Assembly: GCF_042679305.1 (NCBI RefSeq)
Contig: NZ_JBHTMP010000035.1
Span: 1-64,000, forward strand
Length of the DNA: 64,000 nucleotides
Direction of reading: 5' to 3'
Source: Micromonospora_H sonneratiae
GTDB lineage: Bacteria; Actinomycetota; Actinomycetes; Mycobacteriales; Micromonosporaceae
The notes below the pieces were generated by a model. It saw only the letters and a program-made list of their open reading frames with translations. It was not told where the DNA came from and did no database searches. Positions 33,561 through 42,156 of this stretch are shown piece after piece. A program made the position numbers and the translations under genes. Position 1 is the first letter of the stretch; each line of letters begins with the position of its first letter.

Positions 33561-34136
33561 TTGGGCCTCCTGTTGTGCTGGCGGTTAATGCGACGGGGGC
33601 GATAGCCTTCTTGCTCGCCACGCAGTCGCATCCACCTGATTGAGCAATGGAACTGAGCGAGTTCGCGTTAGCGCTAGTGGTTCGAATGGTTTTGTTGGAG
33701 AATCTATGCAGCAAAGTGTCTTGGCTGTTAGTGGTGTCATTGCAGACTGGGTTGAGAAGGGGTTTCTTCGTGTGGCGGACATGGTGGTGTATTCCGATGA
33801 AGGCCTCCAGTGTTCGCGCAAATTGTTTTCCAGCTCATCTGCGTCGGTCGATGCTAGCATTGAACCTAGCTTAAGGGGAAGTGGGCTATTTCGAGTAGCG
33901 GCTCGACCTGCTGCCTGCGGGCGAAGTAGCAGACACCTGCCGTGAGTGACCCGGTCAACTGTGACATCCTTGGGTCAACGTCAATCTGTTGTGACTCGAG
34001 GCACCCGACGTTCCGCCTACAGCTTCAGGGCCGTCGACAGATTCTCCGCAGTGACCAGGTTTGATCACCGCGCAGTGCGGCCAGCTCCGCAGCGGATGAT
34101 CAGCCGGGTACGCCTGGCACCATTCTCTGGGGCTCG
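33561..34136. other. AT-rich tail of the island and spacer before the ABC gene
   Basis: Low GC up to about 33900, then normal. Apart from the small open frame at 33706 no gene can be supported; an opposing frame at 33585-33860 has no good ribosome binding site. No integrase, transposase or terminal repeats were seen. Confidence 0.4.
33706..33945 (+). CDS. Possible small protein in the AT-rich patch
   Basis: 79 residues beginning MQQSVLAVSGVIADWVEKGF. GGAG lies six bases before ATG 33706, but no family is recognised and third-position bases do not show a coding bias. It may be chance. Confidence 0.25.
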   Translation: MQQSVLAVSGVIADWVEKGFLRVADMVVYSDEGLQCSRKLFSSSSASVDASIEPSLRGSGLFRVAARPAACGRSSRHLP

Positions 34137-35018
34137 TCAGGCGGACGGCGGAGCCGAGGTGTGGCGCTGCATCAGCGCGACGTATCCGTCCTCCAGCGAC
34201 GGAGCGACGGGCGTCGCGTCGGGCGCGGGCGGTACCTCGCTCACCACCCGGTAGACGGTGCCGTCGGCCCGGCTGACCGCCGAGACCACCACGCCGACCG
34301 TGGGCGGCGCACCGGCGGTACGTACCTCCCAGGTCGCGCCCTCGCCGGTCCGTACCAGCTCGGCCACCGAGCCGGTGTAGACCACTCGGCCGGCGGCCAG
34401 CACCGCAGCGTCGTGGCAGGTCTGCGCCACGTCCTCGACGATGTGGGTGCTGAGCAGTACGGTGCGCCGCCCGGCGAGCCCCGCCAGCAGCGTGCGGAAC
34501 CGTACCCGCTCCTCCGGGTCGAGCCCTGCGGTCGGCTCGTCCACCACCAGCAGCGCCGGGTCACCGAGCAACGCCTGCGCGATCCCGACCCGCCGCCGCA
34601 TGCCACCCGAGAAACCCTTGATGCGTCGGCCGGCCACCTCCGTCAGCCCGACCATGTCCAGCAGCTCTCCCACCTGCCGGCGTCGCGCCGCCGTGTCGTC
34701 CAGTCCCTTCAACAGGGCCACGTAGTCGAGGAACTCCCGGGGCGACAGGTCCGGGTAGAGCCCGAGATCCTGCGGCAGGTACCCGAGGCGACGCTGGACG
34801 GCGAGCCGCCCGGCCCGGCTCGCCAGGTCATGGCCGCCGACCGACACCCGACCGGCACCCGGCGCAAGCACCCCGGCCAGGACGCGCATGAGGGTGGTCT
34901 TGCCGGCGCCGTTGCCACCGAGCAGGCCGAACATCCCGCCCGGCACCGTCAGGTCCACGCCCCGCAACGCGGCGACCCGACCGAACGACCGGCACAGTCC
35001 CGTGATCTGAATGTCCAT
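34137..35018 (-). CDS. ABC transporter ATP-binding protein (ABC-2 type exporter)
   Basis: 293 residues. Walker A GGNGAGKTT (about residue 35), Q-loop region YLPQDLG, signature FSGGMRRRVGIAQ, Walker B LLVVDEPTAGLD and the switch His in STHIVED are all present. The C-terminal 80 residues are extra, as in many drug or peptide exporters. It lies 18 bases after the second permease gene, as last gene of the sigma/anti-sigma/exporter operon, so its product probably powers the two permeases. Confidence 0.92.
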   Translation of the reverse strand: MDIQITGLCRSFGRVAALRGVDLTVPGGMFGLLGGNGAGKTTLMRVLAGVLAPGAGRVSVGGHDLASRAGRLAVQRRLGYLPQDLGLYPDLSPREFLDYVALLKGLDDTAARRRQVGELLDMVGLTEVAGRRIKGFSGGMRRRVGIAQALLGDPALLVVDEPTAGLDPEERVRFRTLLAGLAGRRTVLLSTHIVEDVAQTCHDAAVLAAGRVVYTGSVAELVRTGEGATWEVRTAGAPPTVGVVVSAVSRADGTVYRVVSEVPPAPDATPVAPSLEDGYVALMQRHTSAPPSA

Positions 35019-35036
35019 CTGGATCGCCTCCGGTGA

Positions 35037-35840
35037 TCAGGCCGCACGTCGGCGGGTCTGTAGCAGGCCGGCCACCGCGAGGGGGAGCAGGCCGACGACG
35101 ACGAGCAGGACGATGCTGGCTGCGGCGGTCGCGCCGGTCGGTGCCGGCCGCAGGAACGACAGCGGGCCGGGTATGCCCGCATAGTTGACGGTGGTGCCCA
35201 GCAGCCAACTGGTCGGGTAGCTGGCGTTCGGGGTCAGCAGTGACCCGGTCAGCGTGGGCAGAGTCTCCGGTAGGAGCGTGTTGCCCCAGAACCAGTACCC
35301 GACGAACAACACCCGGAACAGTGGCGTGGTCAGGACCAGTGGGCAGGCCAGCGCGAATCCCGCCACGAACGCCAGCCCCGGGAGCAGCACCGTGGCGAAC
35401 GCCACGACAGCCCACGGCACCATGGCGACGTCGCCTCGGCGTACCGCCTCGTAGCCGGCTGCGGCGAGCATGGCGAGGAGGGCGGGGGTGCCGGTCGCGG
35501 CGATGCTGCCCAGGTACTTGCCGCCCAGCTGACCGCCTACGCCGGTCGGCAGGCTCGTCAGCAGCTCGGTGGTACGCAACCGGCGGTCGCGGATCAGCCG
35601 GTCGGCCAGGACCATGCCGAACCCGATCGGCAGGAGGACGGCGAACAGGAACGCCCACCGGGCCATCACCTCCCGAGCGGACGCCCCCGGTGGGGCCGAC
35701 GCGTACCGGGGACCCATCCCGGAACGGGCGACGGCCAGCAGTCCCGTTATCAGCACGATCGTGATCCAGAGTGACCGCTTGCGGATCTGCATCCGGAACT
35801 CGTACCAGGCGACCGGCAGCATCTTCGTCATCCCGGTCAC
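35037..35840 (-). CDS. ABC-2 type permease
   Basis: 267 residues with about six membrane segments, opening MLPVAWYEFRMQIRKRSLW as is common for ABC-2 permeases. RDRRLRTTELLTSLPTG in the first cytoplasmic loop is typical of this subgroup. GTG 35840 overlaps the TGA of the preceding permease gene (GTGA) with GAGGAGGAGG just upstream; an ATG nine bases later is possible. It is expected to form the membrane channel with the neighbouring permease and ATPase; cargo unknown. Confidence 0.82.
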   Translation of the reverse strand: MTGMTKMLPVAWYEFRMQIRKRSLWITIVLITGLLAVARSGMGPRYASAPPGASAREVMARWAFLFAVLLPIGFGMVLADRLIRDRRLRTTELLTSLPTGVGGQLGGKYLGSIAATGTPALLAMLAAAGYEAVRRGDVAMVPWAVVAFATVLLPGLAFVAGFALACPLVLTTPLFRVLFVGYWFWGNTLLPETLPTLTGSLLTPNASYPTSWLLGTTVNYAGIPGPLSFLRPAPTGATAAASIVLLVVVGLLPLAVAGLLQTRRRAA

Positions 35841-36544
35841 ACCTCCTCCTCAGTTAGCAGCCGTTCCGGCCGGCGCAGCAGTGCCACGGCACCGGCGGCC
35901 AGCGGCAGGGTTGCGGCGGCCAGCAGGAGCCGGTCGGTGACCCAGCCCGGATACGCGTCGAGCCGGGTGACCGGAAACAGGTAGAACGGTCGTAACCAGT
36001 CGTGCGTCGTGAACGCCGGGGCGAAGATCTGTTGGGCCAGCCAGAGACCGGCCGGCACGGTCGTGGCCAGCAGCAGGCTGCGGGTGAGCAGCCCGACGAA
36101 GATCGCCAGACCGGTCAGCCACAGCACCGGCGGTGCCCAGACCAGCGGGGACGTCAGGGGCGACGGTCCGGTCCAGAGGTCGGCCGACCAGAGCACGACC
36201 GAGAAGGCGACGGCGATGACGGCGGTGGCTCCGCCCAGCAGGACGAGCCGACGGCCCAGGACCGTGGCGTACCGGGTCGGTAGCGACAGGTGTAGTTCCC
36301 GCGCCCGCTCGGCCGCGACGACCGACGCCGCGACGAGTGCCACCGCCAGGGGCAGCAGCGCCTCCAGCCCGGTGAGCAGGACACCGGACACCTGTGTGCG
36401 TCCCGCGCCGTTACCACCGACCAGCAGCGCCCCGGCGACCGTGAGCAGGATCGCCAGTGCCGGTGCGGCAGGGGCCACCCAGCCGAGCCGGCTCGCCTCG
36501 TGCCTCCAGATCTCCACGCCAGCTGAGTAGGCACACCGTGTCAT
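35837..36544 (-). CDS. ABC transporter membrane protein
   Basis: 235 residues, about six hydrophobic segments, with RARELHLSLPTRYATVLGRR between segments as in ABC-2 permeases. ATG 36544 has GGTGA about six bases upstream; an in-frame GTG at 36553 is the alternative. It follows the anti-sigma gene by 44 bases and overlaps the next permease start, so it belongs to the same operon. It likely forms a heteromeric exporter with its neighbour. Confidence 0.75.
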   Translation of the reverse strand: MTRCAYSAGVEIWRHEASRLGWVAPAAPALAILLTVAGALLVGGNGAGRTQVSGVLLTGLEALLPLAVALVAASVVAAERARELHLSLPTRYATVLGRRLVLLGGATAVIAVAFSVVLWSADLWTGPSPLTSPLVWAPPVLWLTGLAIFVGLLTRSLLLATTVPAGLWLAQQIFAPAFTTHDWLRPFYLFPVTRLDAYPGWVTDRLLLAAATLPLAAGAVALLRRPERLLTEEEV

Positions 36545-36588
36545 CCGGTTCACCCGGCGGCATGGTGATCCAGGTCACTCCCCGTCGT

Positions 36589-37476
36589 TCATGGTCCGAA
36601 CCGTGCTGTCCCGGTCAGCGGCAGCCGGGGCGCGATGGCCAGTACGCCGACCACCAGGGCACCGGCCACGGCCAGCGAAGGCCACGTCGTCCGCCACACC
36701 GCCTCGACCACACCGGACAGGTCGGCGTCGAGCGAACCGGAGGCGGCCAGCACCCGTACCGCCCACAGCGACAGGGCGGCGGAGCCGCCAACCGCCGGGC
36801 GCCACGTGAGCGACAGGGCGAAGCTCACCGCAGAGAGCAGGACCATCGGGCCGAGCCAGGCGGCCAGCAGTTGGCCCGGCCCGCCGGCACCGGCCAGGCT
36901 CAGCGCCAGCGAGCCGACCACGGCGGCCCCGAAGACCGCCCCAAGGACCAGGGTCAGGCGGGCCAGCAGGATCGTTCGTACCGATGTCGGCGCGGCCTGA
37001 ATCAGCTCACTCGGCGGATCATCGTTGCCGCAGGCCGCAGCGACCGCGAGTGCCGCGACCAGCGGGACGACCGTGGCGAGCACCGGTTCCGCCGGTACGC
37101 TCGCCCAACCCGCGACGGCCATCCCGGCGGCCAGCACCACGGCGGAGACGACCCACACCCGCCAACCCACCAGCCGCCACTGATGGGCGAGAAGATCCAC
37201 GGCGCGGGCCATCGGCCGCGTGCCCGGGATCGCCCGGTACGGCGGCAGCACCCCCGGCCCCGGGGACGCCGGAGCAAGCCGGTCGCGTAGCGCCGCGAAG
37301 AGGCCGGTGGGTGCGGGTGCCACCCGGGTCCGGACGCCCTCGGCCACCCGCTGCCAGGCAGCCACGTCCCGCCGGCAGGCCCCGCACCGCGACAGGTGCG
37401 TGGCGACCGCTGCCGCTTCGGATTCCGGCAGCGTGCCGGCCGTGTACTCGGCCAGCCGGCCGGTCGGATGGCTCAT
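36589..37476 (-). CDS. Membrane anti-sigma factor with zinc-finger head
   Basis: 295 residues. Residues 25-40 hold HLSRCGACRRD, the HxxxCxxC motif of zinc-binding anti-sigma domains; residues about 105-290 contain six membrane segments. It should hold the ECF sigma factor encoded just upstream at the membrane until a signal arrives. ATG 37476 overlaps the sigma gene's stop (ATGA). An anti-sigma factor with this many membrane segments, joined to an ABC exporter operon, suggests it senses envelope stress or the exporter's cargo; inference. Confidence 0.82.
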   Translation of the reverse strand: MSHPTGRLAEYTAGTLPESEAAAVATHLSRCGACRRDVAAWQRVAEGVRTRVAPAPTGLFAALRDRLAPASPGPGVLPPYRAIPGTRPMARAVDLLAHQWRLVGWRVWVVSAVVLAAGMAVAGWASVPAEPVLATVVPLVAALAVAAACGNDDPPSELIQAAPTSVRTILLARLTLVLGAVFGAAVVGSLALSLAGAGGPGQLLAAWLGPMVLLSAVSFALSLTWRPAVGGSAALSLWAVRVLAASGSLDADLSGVVEAVWRTTWPSLAVAGALVVGVLAIAPRLPLTGTARFGP

Positions 37477-38084
37477 CGGCGGCCTCCCCTCGTGGTAACC
37501 GGTCCGGGTGTCCCCGACACCCCGTCTGCCTCGCTCGGCAGGGCACGGGCCAGAATGGCGCGGGCGTGGTGGAGACGGCTCTTGACCGTGCCGACCGGTA
37601 CGTCGAGCACGGCGGCGATCTCGTCGTGGGCCAGCCCGGCACCGAAGGCGAGGTCCAGCACCTCCCGGTGGATCGGGCTCAGTCCCGCCATCGCCGTGGC
37701 GATCGCCCGGGCGTCGGCCCGGGCGAGGGTGACGGCCTCCGGGCCGGGTTCACCGGTGGCCAGTTCAGCGGCGGTGTCGATCGGCACGTACGCCGGTCCG
37801 CGTGCTCTCAGCCGGTGCAGCGCCTGCCGGCGGCAGATTCCGAAGAGCCAGGTCCGTACGGTGGAGCGCGCCTGGAAGGAGTCGGCTGCCCGCCACACGG
37901 CCAGGAGCGTGTCCTGGAGCGCCTCCTCGGCGCTCTGCCGGTCGGCGAGGAGCCCTTCGGCGTACGCCAGCAGGGCCGGGCCGTGCCGGACGTACAGCCG
38001 TTCGAGCGCGGACTGGTCACCGGCGGCCACCTGGTGCAGTAGCCGCCGGTCGGCGTCCTGCTGCCCGGCGACCGTCGCATCCAT
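37473..38084 (-). CDS. ECF-type RNA polymerase sigma factor
   Basis: 203 residues. Region 2 (about residues 25-95) has YAEGLLADRQSAEEALQDTLLAVWR and STVRTWLFGICRRQALHRLR; region 4 (about 130-185) has LSPIHREVLDLAFGAGLAHDEIAAVLDVPVGTVKSRLHHAR. It directs transcription of a regulon that probably includes its own operon: anti-sigma factor, two permeases and ATPase. The anti-sigma gene overlaps by four bases. No -35 GGAAC-type autoregulated promoter was clearly seen upstream. Confidence 0.93.
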   Translation of the reverse strand: MDATVAGQQDADRRLLHQVAAGDQSALERLYVRHGPALLAYAEGLLADRQSAEEALQDTLLAVWRAADSFQARSTVRTWLFGICRRQALHRLRARGPAYVPIDTAAELATGEPGPEAVTLARADARAIATAMAGLSPIHREVLDLAFGAGLAHDEIAAVLDVPVGTVKSRLHHARAILARALPSEADGVSGTPGPVTTRGGRR

Positions 38085-38237
38085 CCCACCCTGGGTAGCC
38101 GCTGCCGCGGCAAAGGTTCACCCGGTGGGCCCGGATGTGTTCGGCATCACCTCGCCCGGTCGCGCCAGCCCGACCGGACCGTCTCGGGCCGACCCACCGG
38201 GGATGGTGGACCGGCCCGACCGGTTTGCGGCTGTGGC

Positions 38238-39092
38238 CTAGCCACAGATGGCGTAGACGGTGATGTCCCAGACTCCGCCGTAGCCATCCACATCCTCGTT
38301 CGCCCAGGCCCGGACGGTGAGGTTCGTCGACAGGTTCACCCCGGTGAGCACCGCTTGCCCGTTACCCGCACCGATGTTCACGCCAGCGCTGTAGAGCGCC
38401 TTGCCGGCCGGGCACGTCTTGTCCGTGTTCTGCTCGGAGTCGCTGGTGAACGGCTTCGATGCGGTGAGCAGTTCCAGGCCGGCGGGAGCGTTGGCGCATA
38501 CGGCGATCGCGGTCACGCTCCAGCCGGTACGCGTCGAGCCCTGCACCGACACCGCGCGGACGGTCACCGACTTCAGGTCGAAGGAGGGTACGACCTCGTC
38601 CAACACGACATCGCCGAAGCCGCCGTTGATCCGACCGCCGACACCGATCACGCTCTTCGTTCCGCAACTCACCGTGGCCGAGACCGTTTCGACGGGCGCG
38701 GTGGCTGAGACCACCTGGTAGCCGGCGGGCTGGGTGATGCAGACCGCCTTGGTGGTGACAGCCCAGTCGTCCGAGACGTCGCCGAGTTCCCACATCGTCG
38801 CGACGAATCCACCGTCGCCGGCGAGTGGCTCCAGCCGGTCGAGGGCGACGCGCCCGTGCACATGGGTCGAGCCGGCCGGGTATCCGCCGCCACCGCTGGC
38901 CACCTTGCCGGACGGACACGGCGCGGTGATCTTCTTGCTGGTGCTGTTCCAACCCGAGCCGACCGAGACGATCTCCTGGCCGGGTGGGTTCGCCGAGGCC
39001 GGCGCGGCCAGGCCGACCCCAACCACCGTCACGGCGGCCACCGCTGCGACGAGTCCGCTGACCAGACCACGACATCTTGCCATCGTGTTCAT
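38238..39092 (-). CDS. Secreted protein with three cysteine-paired repeats
   Basis: 284 residues. A signal peptide (hydrophobic core LVSGLVAAVAAVTVVGVGL, cut likely after PASA) precedes three repeats of about 80 residues. Each begins with a Cys (APCPSGKVASGGGG, VSCGTKSVIGVGGR, KTCPAGKALYSAGV) and ends in a Cys before a proline-rich turn (VCITQPAGYQVV, VCANAPAGLELL, YAICG). Function unknown; the plan suits an extracellular beta-rich protein. GGGAG lies six bases before ATG 39092. A truncated copy of its 3' end lies at 33005-33110. Confidence 0.75.
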   Translation of the reverse strand: MNTMARCRGLVSGLVAAVAAVTVVGVGLAAPASANPPGQEIVSVGSGWNSTSKKITAPCPSGKVASGGGGYPAGSTHVHGRVALDRLEPLAGDGGFVATMWELGDVSDDWAVTTKAVCITQPAGYQVVSATAPVETVSATVSCGTKSVIGVGGRINGGFGDVVLDEVVPSFDLKSVTVRAVSVQGSTRTGWSVTAIAVCANAPAGLELLTASKPFTSDSEQNTDKTCPAGKALYSAGVNIGAGNGQAVLTGVNLSTNLTVRAWANEDVDGYGGVWDITVYAICG

Positions 39093-39464
39093 TGCCGCTC
39101 CCTCTCTTCCTCCGGCGCAGGACGATCGGTTGCAGGGGACCGGGTGGGAACGCGAACCGAGCGGCGTACGCATCTGGTCGCCCTGCCCGCTGGAACCCCG
39201 TCGCCTGCGTCCTGCTGACTTGAGGTCAGCCTGAGCGGCGGCGCTTGGCAGCCACTATCCGAACGCTTGGCGGGAGAGGGTTTACCCCTTCAGCAGGGTC
39301 CCGGCAAGGTCGTGAGGGTGTCCGGCTTGATGCGTTGGCGTGGAGAGCTCGGTTTGCGGTGTCCCCAAGTCGACTCTGGTCGGAAGTAAGTAGCCGGGCA
39401 GCATCACCAGAGCCAGACTGACCGTCGCGACGAGCCGCCCGGTTGACCGCCGCTACGCCTCGGA
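39093..39464. other. Gene-free interval
   Basis: About 370 bases between the secreted protein gene and the metallophosphoesterase gene. Only a weak dyad (CTGAC/GTCAG near 39216) is visible. Confidence 0.4.
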
Positions 39465-40838
39465 TCAGGTGGAACGTAGCTCGACCAGGACCACCTCGGG
39501 CGGTGCGCCGACCCGTACCGGTGGCCCCCAGAAACCGGCACCGTTGGTGACGTAGATCTGCGTGCCGTCGATGGTGGCGTGGCCGGCGACGACCGGCTGT
39601 TCCAGCTGGACGAGATAGTTGAACGGGACCATCTGGCCGCCGTGGGTGTGCCCGGACAGTTGCAGGTCGACGCCGTGCCTGGCCGCCTCGTGCACCTGGA
39701 TCGGCTGGTGGGCGAGGAGTACGACCGGGCGGCTGGTGTCCCGGTCGCCGAGCGCGGCAGCGAAGTCGGGCCCGGTGGCGAACCCGAGACCCTCGCCGGC
39801 CGGGTCGTTGACACCGGCGAGGTCGAGCGCGCCGCCCCGGGCGAGGATCTCCTGCCGCTCGTTCTGCAACACACGCAGACCGAGCCGGTCGACCTCGACG
39901 ACCCACTCCTCGACCCCGGAGTAGTACTCGTGGTTGCCGGTGACGAAGAAGCTGCCGTGCTTCGCCCGTAGGTCCCGCAGCGGAGCTGCCGCGTCGCCCA
40001 GCTCGGCGACCGTGCCGTCGACCAGGTCACCGACGACCGCCACGATGTCGGCGTCGAGCCGGTTGATCACCGAGACGATCCGCTCGGTGTGTGCCCGTCC
40101 GGCCAGTGGCCCGATGTGGATGTCGGAGACCGTGGCGATGCGTAGGCCGTCCATGCTGCGGGGCAGCTTGGCCAGTGGGATCTGTACCCGGCCGACCCGG
40201 GGCGGGGAGAGAACCGTGCGTACGCCGTAGCCGGTGACGCCGACGGCGGTGAGTCCGGCGAAGATGGCGGCTCCCCGGGCCAGCAGCAGCCGACGGCTCG
40301 GATCGTGATCGGTGGGCGGCTCGACGGGTGCCGCCGGTGGCGGTGGGACGTCGGGATCGGCATTGGCATCGGCACCGGCATCGGCACTGGCACCGGTATC
40401 GGCGGCACCGACCAGGGCCGGTTCGAGAGCCGGTTCGAGAGCTGCTTCACGGGCCGGCTGATGCGCCGGTTCCAGGGTCGGTTCGCGGGCCGGTTCGACG
40501 GCGGGCTCGGTCGTTGGCGTACCGGCCGACCGGCGGGTGGCTGCCCGCCGCATCACCAGCTTCGCGACGAGCATCGGCAGTTCCAGCACCAGCAGCAGTA
40601 CGAGCAGGTAGAACATGACGGCGAGCCAGAGGAACCCGGGCCAGGCCAGCCAGTTCATGCCGGCCCGGGAGCCGACGAGGGTCGCCGGGATGAGCAGGGC
40701 GAGTACGAGCATGACCACCGTGCCGACCCGACGCCAGCGGCCCCGGCGGGTGGTGTCCCGGACCAGGCGCTTCCACAGATACAGGTGGATCAGGCCGGTG
40801 ACCAGTGCCAGCGTCGCCACGAATCCCATGATCGCCAA
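39465..40838 (-). CDS. Membrane-anchored metallophosphoesterase (YkuE-like)
   Basis: 457 residues. Three or four membrane segments (1-110) are followed by an acidic Ala/Pro/Glu linker containing repeated EPAxEPA units (115-165), another hydrophobic stretch, then a calcineurin-like phosphoesterase domain with DIHIGP, GDLVDG, GNHEYY, LLAHQP and SGHTHGGQ, a complete dimetal site. YkuE/YaeI relatives hydrolyse lipid or nucleotide phosphodiesters; substrate unknown. TTG 40838 is kept as start because AAAGGG lies eight bases upstream; ATG 40829 is an alternative. Confidence 0.85.
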   Translation of the reverse strand: MAIMGFVATLALVTGLIHLYLWKRLVRDTTRRGRWRRVGTVVMLVLALLIPATLVGSRAGMNWLAWPGFLWLAVMFYLLVLLLVLELPMLVAKLVMRRAATRRSAGTPTTEPAVEPAREPTLEPAHQPAREAALEPALEPALVGAADTGASADAGADANADPDVPPPPAAPVEPPTDHDPSRRLLLARGAAIFAGLTAVGVTGYGVRTVLSPPRVGRVQIPLAKLPRSMDGLRIATVSDIHIGPLAGRAHTERIVSVINRLDADIVAVVGDLVDGTVAELGDAAAPLRDLRAKHGSFFVTGNHEYYSGVEEWVVEVDRLGLRVLQNERQEILARGGALDLAGVNDPAGEGLGFATGPDFAAALGDRDTSRPVVLLAHQPIQVHEAARHGVDLQLSGHTHGGQMVPFNYLVQLEQPVVAGHATIDGTQIYVTNGAGFWGPPVRVGAPPEVVLVELRST

Positions 40839-40853
40839 CCCGTCTGCCCTTTC

Positions 40854-41105
40854 TCAGCCGCCCGCGAACGGCGGTAGAACATCGACCGTGGCCCCCTGTG
40901 GCAGCGGTGCCTGCCGATCATGCCAGGCCGTTCCGTCGACCAGGAAACTGGCGACTGTCAACACGGCGAGAAGTTGGTTGCCGTGCCGGACCATGAGTTC
41001 CCTGGCGAGGCCGTCGAGGGTGAGACCGGCGGGGACGTTCTCCTCGTCGACCCCGGCAGCGGCCCGGGCGCCCGCGAAGTAGCGGACGGTCAGGTCACCG
41101 CCCAC
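40854..41105 (-). CDS. moaD: Molybdopterin synthase sulfur carrier subunit MoaD
   Basis: 83 residues with the ubiquitin-like fold pattern (LTVRYFAGARAAAG at the start) and the essential C-terminal Gly-Gly (LPPFAGG) that becomes a thiocarboxylate and donates sulfur through MoaE. GTG 41105 lies two bases after the moaA stop, so the pair is coupled. The MoaD-activating enzyme is not in the window. Confidence 0.9.
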   Translation of the reverse strand: MGGDLTVRYFAGARAAAGVDEENVPAGLTLDGLARELMVRHGNQLLAVLTVASFLVDGTAWHDRQAPLPQGATVDVLPPFAGG

Positions 41106-41107
41106 GG

Positions 41108-42139
41108 TCAGCCGCCGATTGCCGACATCGGGCGGGCCGGTTGCAGGAAGGACGGATCGTCGATTCCGTGTCCGGCCTTCTTGCCCCGCATCGCGATCTG
41201 CCAGCGTCGGGCCAACTCCGCATCGTCCGCCCCGGCCCGCAGCGCGTCGCGCAGGTTGGCCTCCTCCCGGGCGAAGAGGCAGGCCCGGATCTGGCCGTCG
41301 GCGGTGAGCCGGGTCCGGTTGCAGTCACCGCAGAAGGGCCGGGTGACGCTGCCGATGATGCCGACCCGGGCCGGCCGGCCCGTGCCTCCGGTGAAGCCGT
41401 CGACCAGCCAGGTCTCGGCCGGTGCGCCACCACGGTGGGCCGGATCCGGACACAGGGTGAACTCGGTCTGCAACGCGGCAAGGATCTCGTCGGCGGTGAC
41501 CATCGACTTGCGGTCCCAGGCATGCTGGGCGTCGAGGGGCATCTGCTCGATGAACCGCAGCTCGTAGCCGTGGTCGAGGGCGAACCGGAGCAGTGCGGGT
41601 GCCTCGTCGGAGTTGATGCCCCGCATGAGGACCGTGTTGATCTTCACCGGGGTGAGTCCGACCTCCGCTGCCGCGGCCAGCCCGGCCAGTACGTCGGGCA
41701 GCCGCTTACGTCGGGTCAACTCCGCGAACCGTGCCGGGTCGAGCGTGTCCAGGGAGACGTTGACCCGGTCGAGCCCGGCCGCGCGCAGCGGGCCCGCCAG
41801 CCGGTCGAGCCCGATCCCGTTGGTGGTCAGCGACAGGGCGGGCCGGGGAGCGATTTCGGCCACGGCGGCGACGATGGCCGGCAGGTTCGGGCGCAGCAGT
41901 GGCTCGCCCCCGGTGAACCGGACCTTGGTGATCCCGAGACGCTGCACCGCCACCCGGACCAGCCGGATCAGTTCGTCGTCGGTGAGCACTTCCGGCTTGG
42001 GCAGCCAGGGCAGGCCCTCCGCCGGCATGCAGTACGTACAGCGCAGGTTGCATCGGTCGGTCAGGGACACCCGAAGGTCGGTTGCGACGCGACCGTACCC
42101 ATCGGTGAGGGCTTCGACGGTCGGCTGCGGGGCGGTCAC
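41108..42139 (-). CDS. moaA: GTP 3',8-cyclase MoaA
   Basis: 343-residue radical SAM enzyme that starts molybdenum cofactor synthesis from GTP. The N-terminal cluster is CNLRCTYC, the C-terminal cluster is built from LCPDP and CGDCNRTRLTADGQIRACL, and the chain ends in the Gly-Gly needed for GTP handling (MSAIGG). GTG 42139 is chosen because TACCGT ends six bases before it and the frame further upstream overlaps the fructosamine kinase gene. It is followed by moaD. Confidence 0.96.
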   Translation of the reverse strand: MTAPQPTVEALTDGYGRVATDLRVSLTDRCNLRCTYCMPAEGLPWLPKPEVLTDDELIRLVRVAVQRLGITKVRFTGGEPLLRPNLPAIVAAVAEIAPRPALSLTTNGIGLDRLAGPLRAAGLDRVNVSLDTLDPARFAELTRRKRLPDVLAGLAAAAEVGLTPVKINTVLMRGINSDEAPALLRFALDHGYELRFIEQMPLDAQHAWDRKSMVTADEILAALQTEFTLCPDPAHRGGAPAETWLVDGFTGGTGRPARVGIIGSVTRPFCGDCNRTRLTADGQIRACLFAREEANLRDALRAGADDAELARRWQIAMRGKKAGHGIDDPSFLQPARPMSAIGG

Positions 42140-42145
42140 CGCTCG

Positions 42146-42151
42146 ACGGTA
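42146..42151 (-). promoter_or_regulatory. -10 box of leaderless promoter, moaA-moaD
   Basis: TACCGT on the minus strand with 6 bases to GTG 42139, within the 17-base spacer after the fructosamine kinase stop. Confidence 0.6.
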
Positions 42152-42156
42152 GCGCG

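Noticed and set aside
33585..33860. Minus-strand small gene in the AT-rich patch
   Set aside because: Weak ribosome binding site, no domain, antisense-like composition.
33150..33950. Insertion sequence or prophage remnant
   Set aside because: No transposase, integrase, terminal inverted repeats or tRNA attachment site could be seen.
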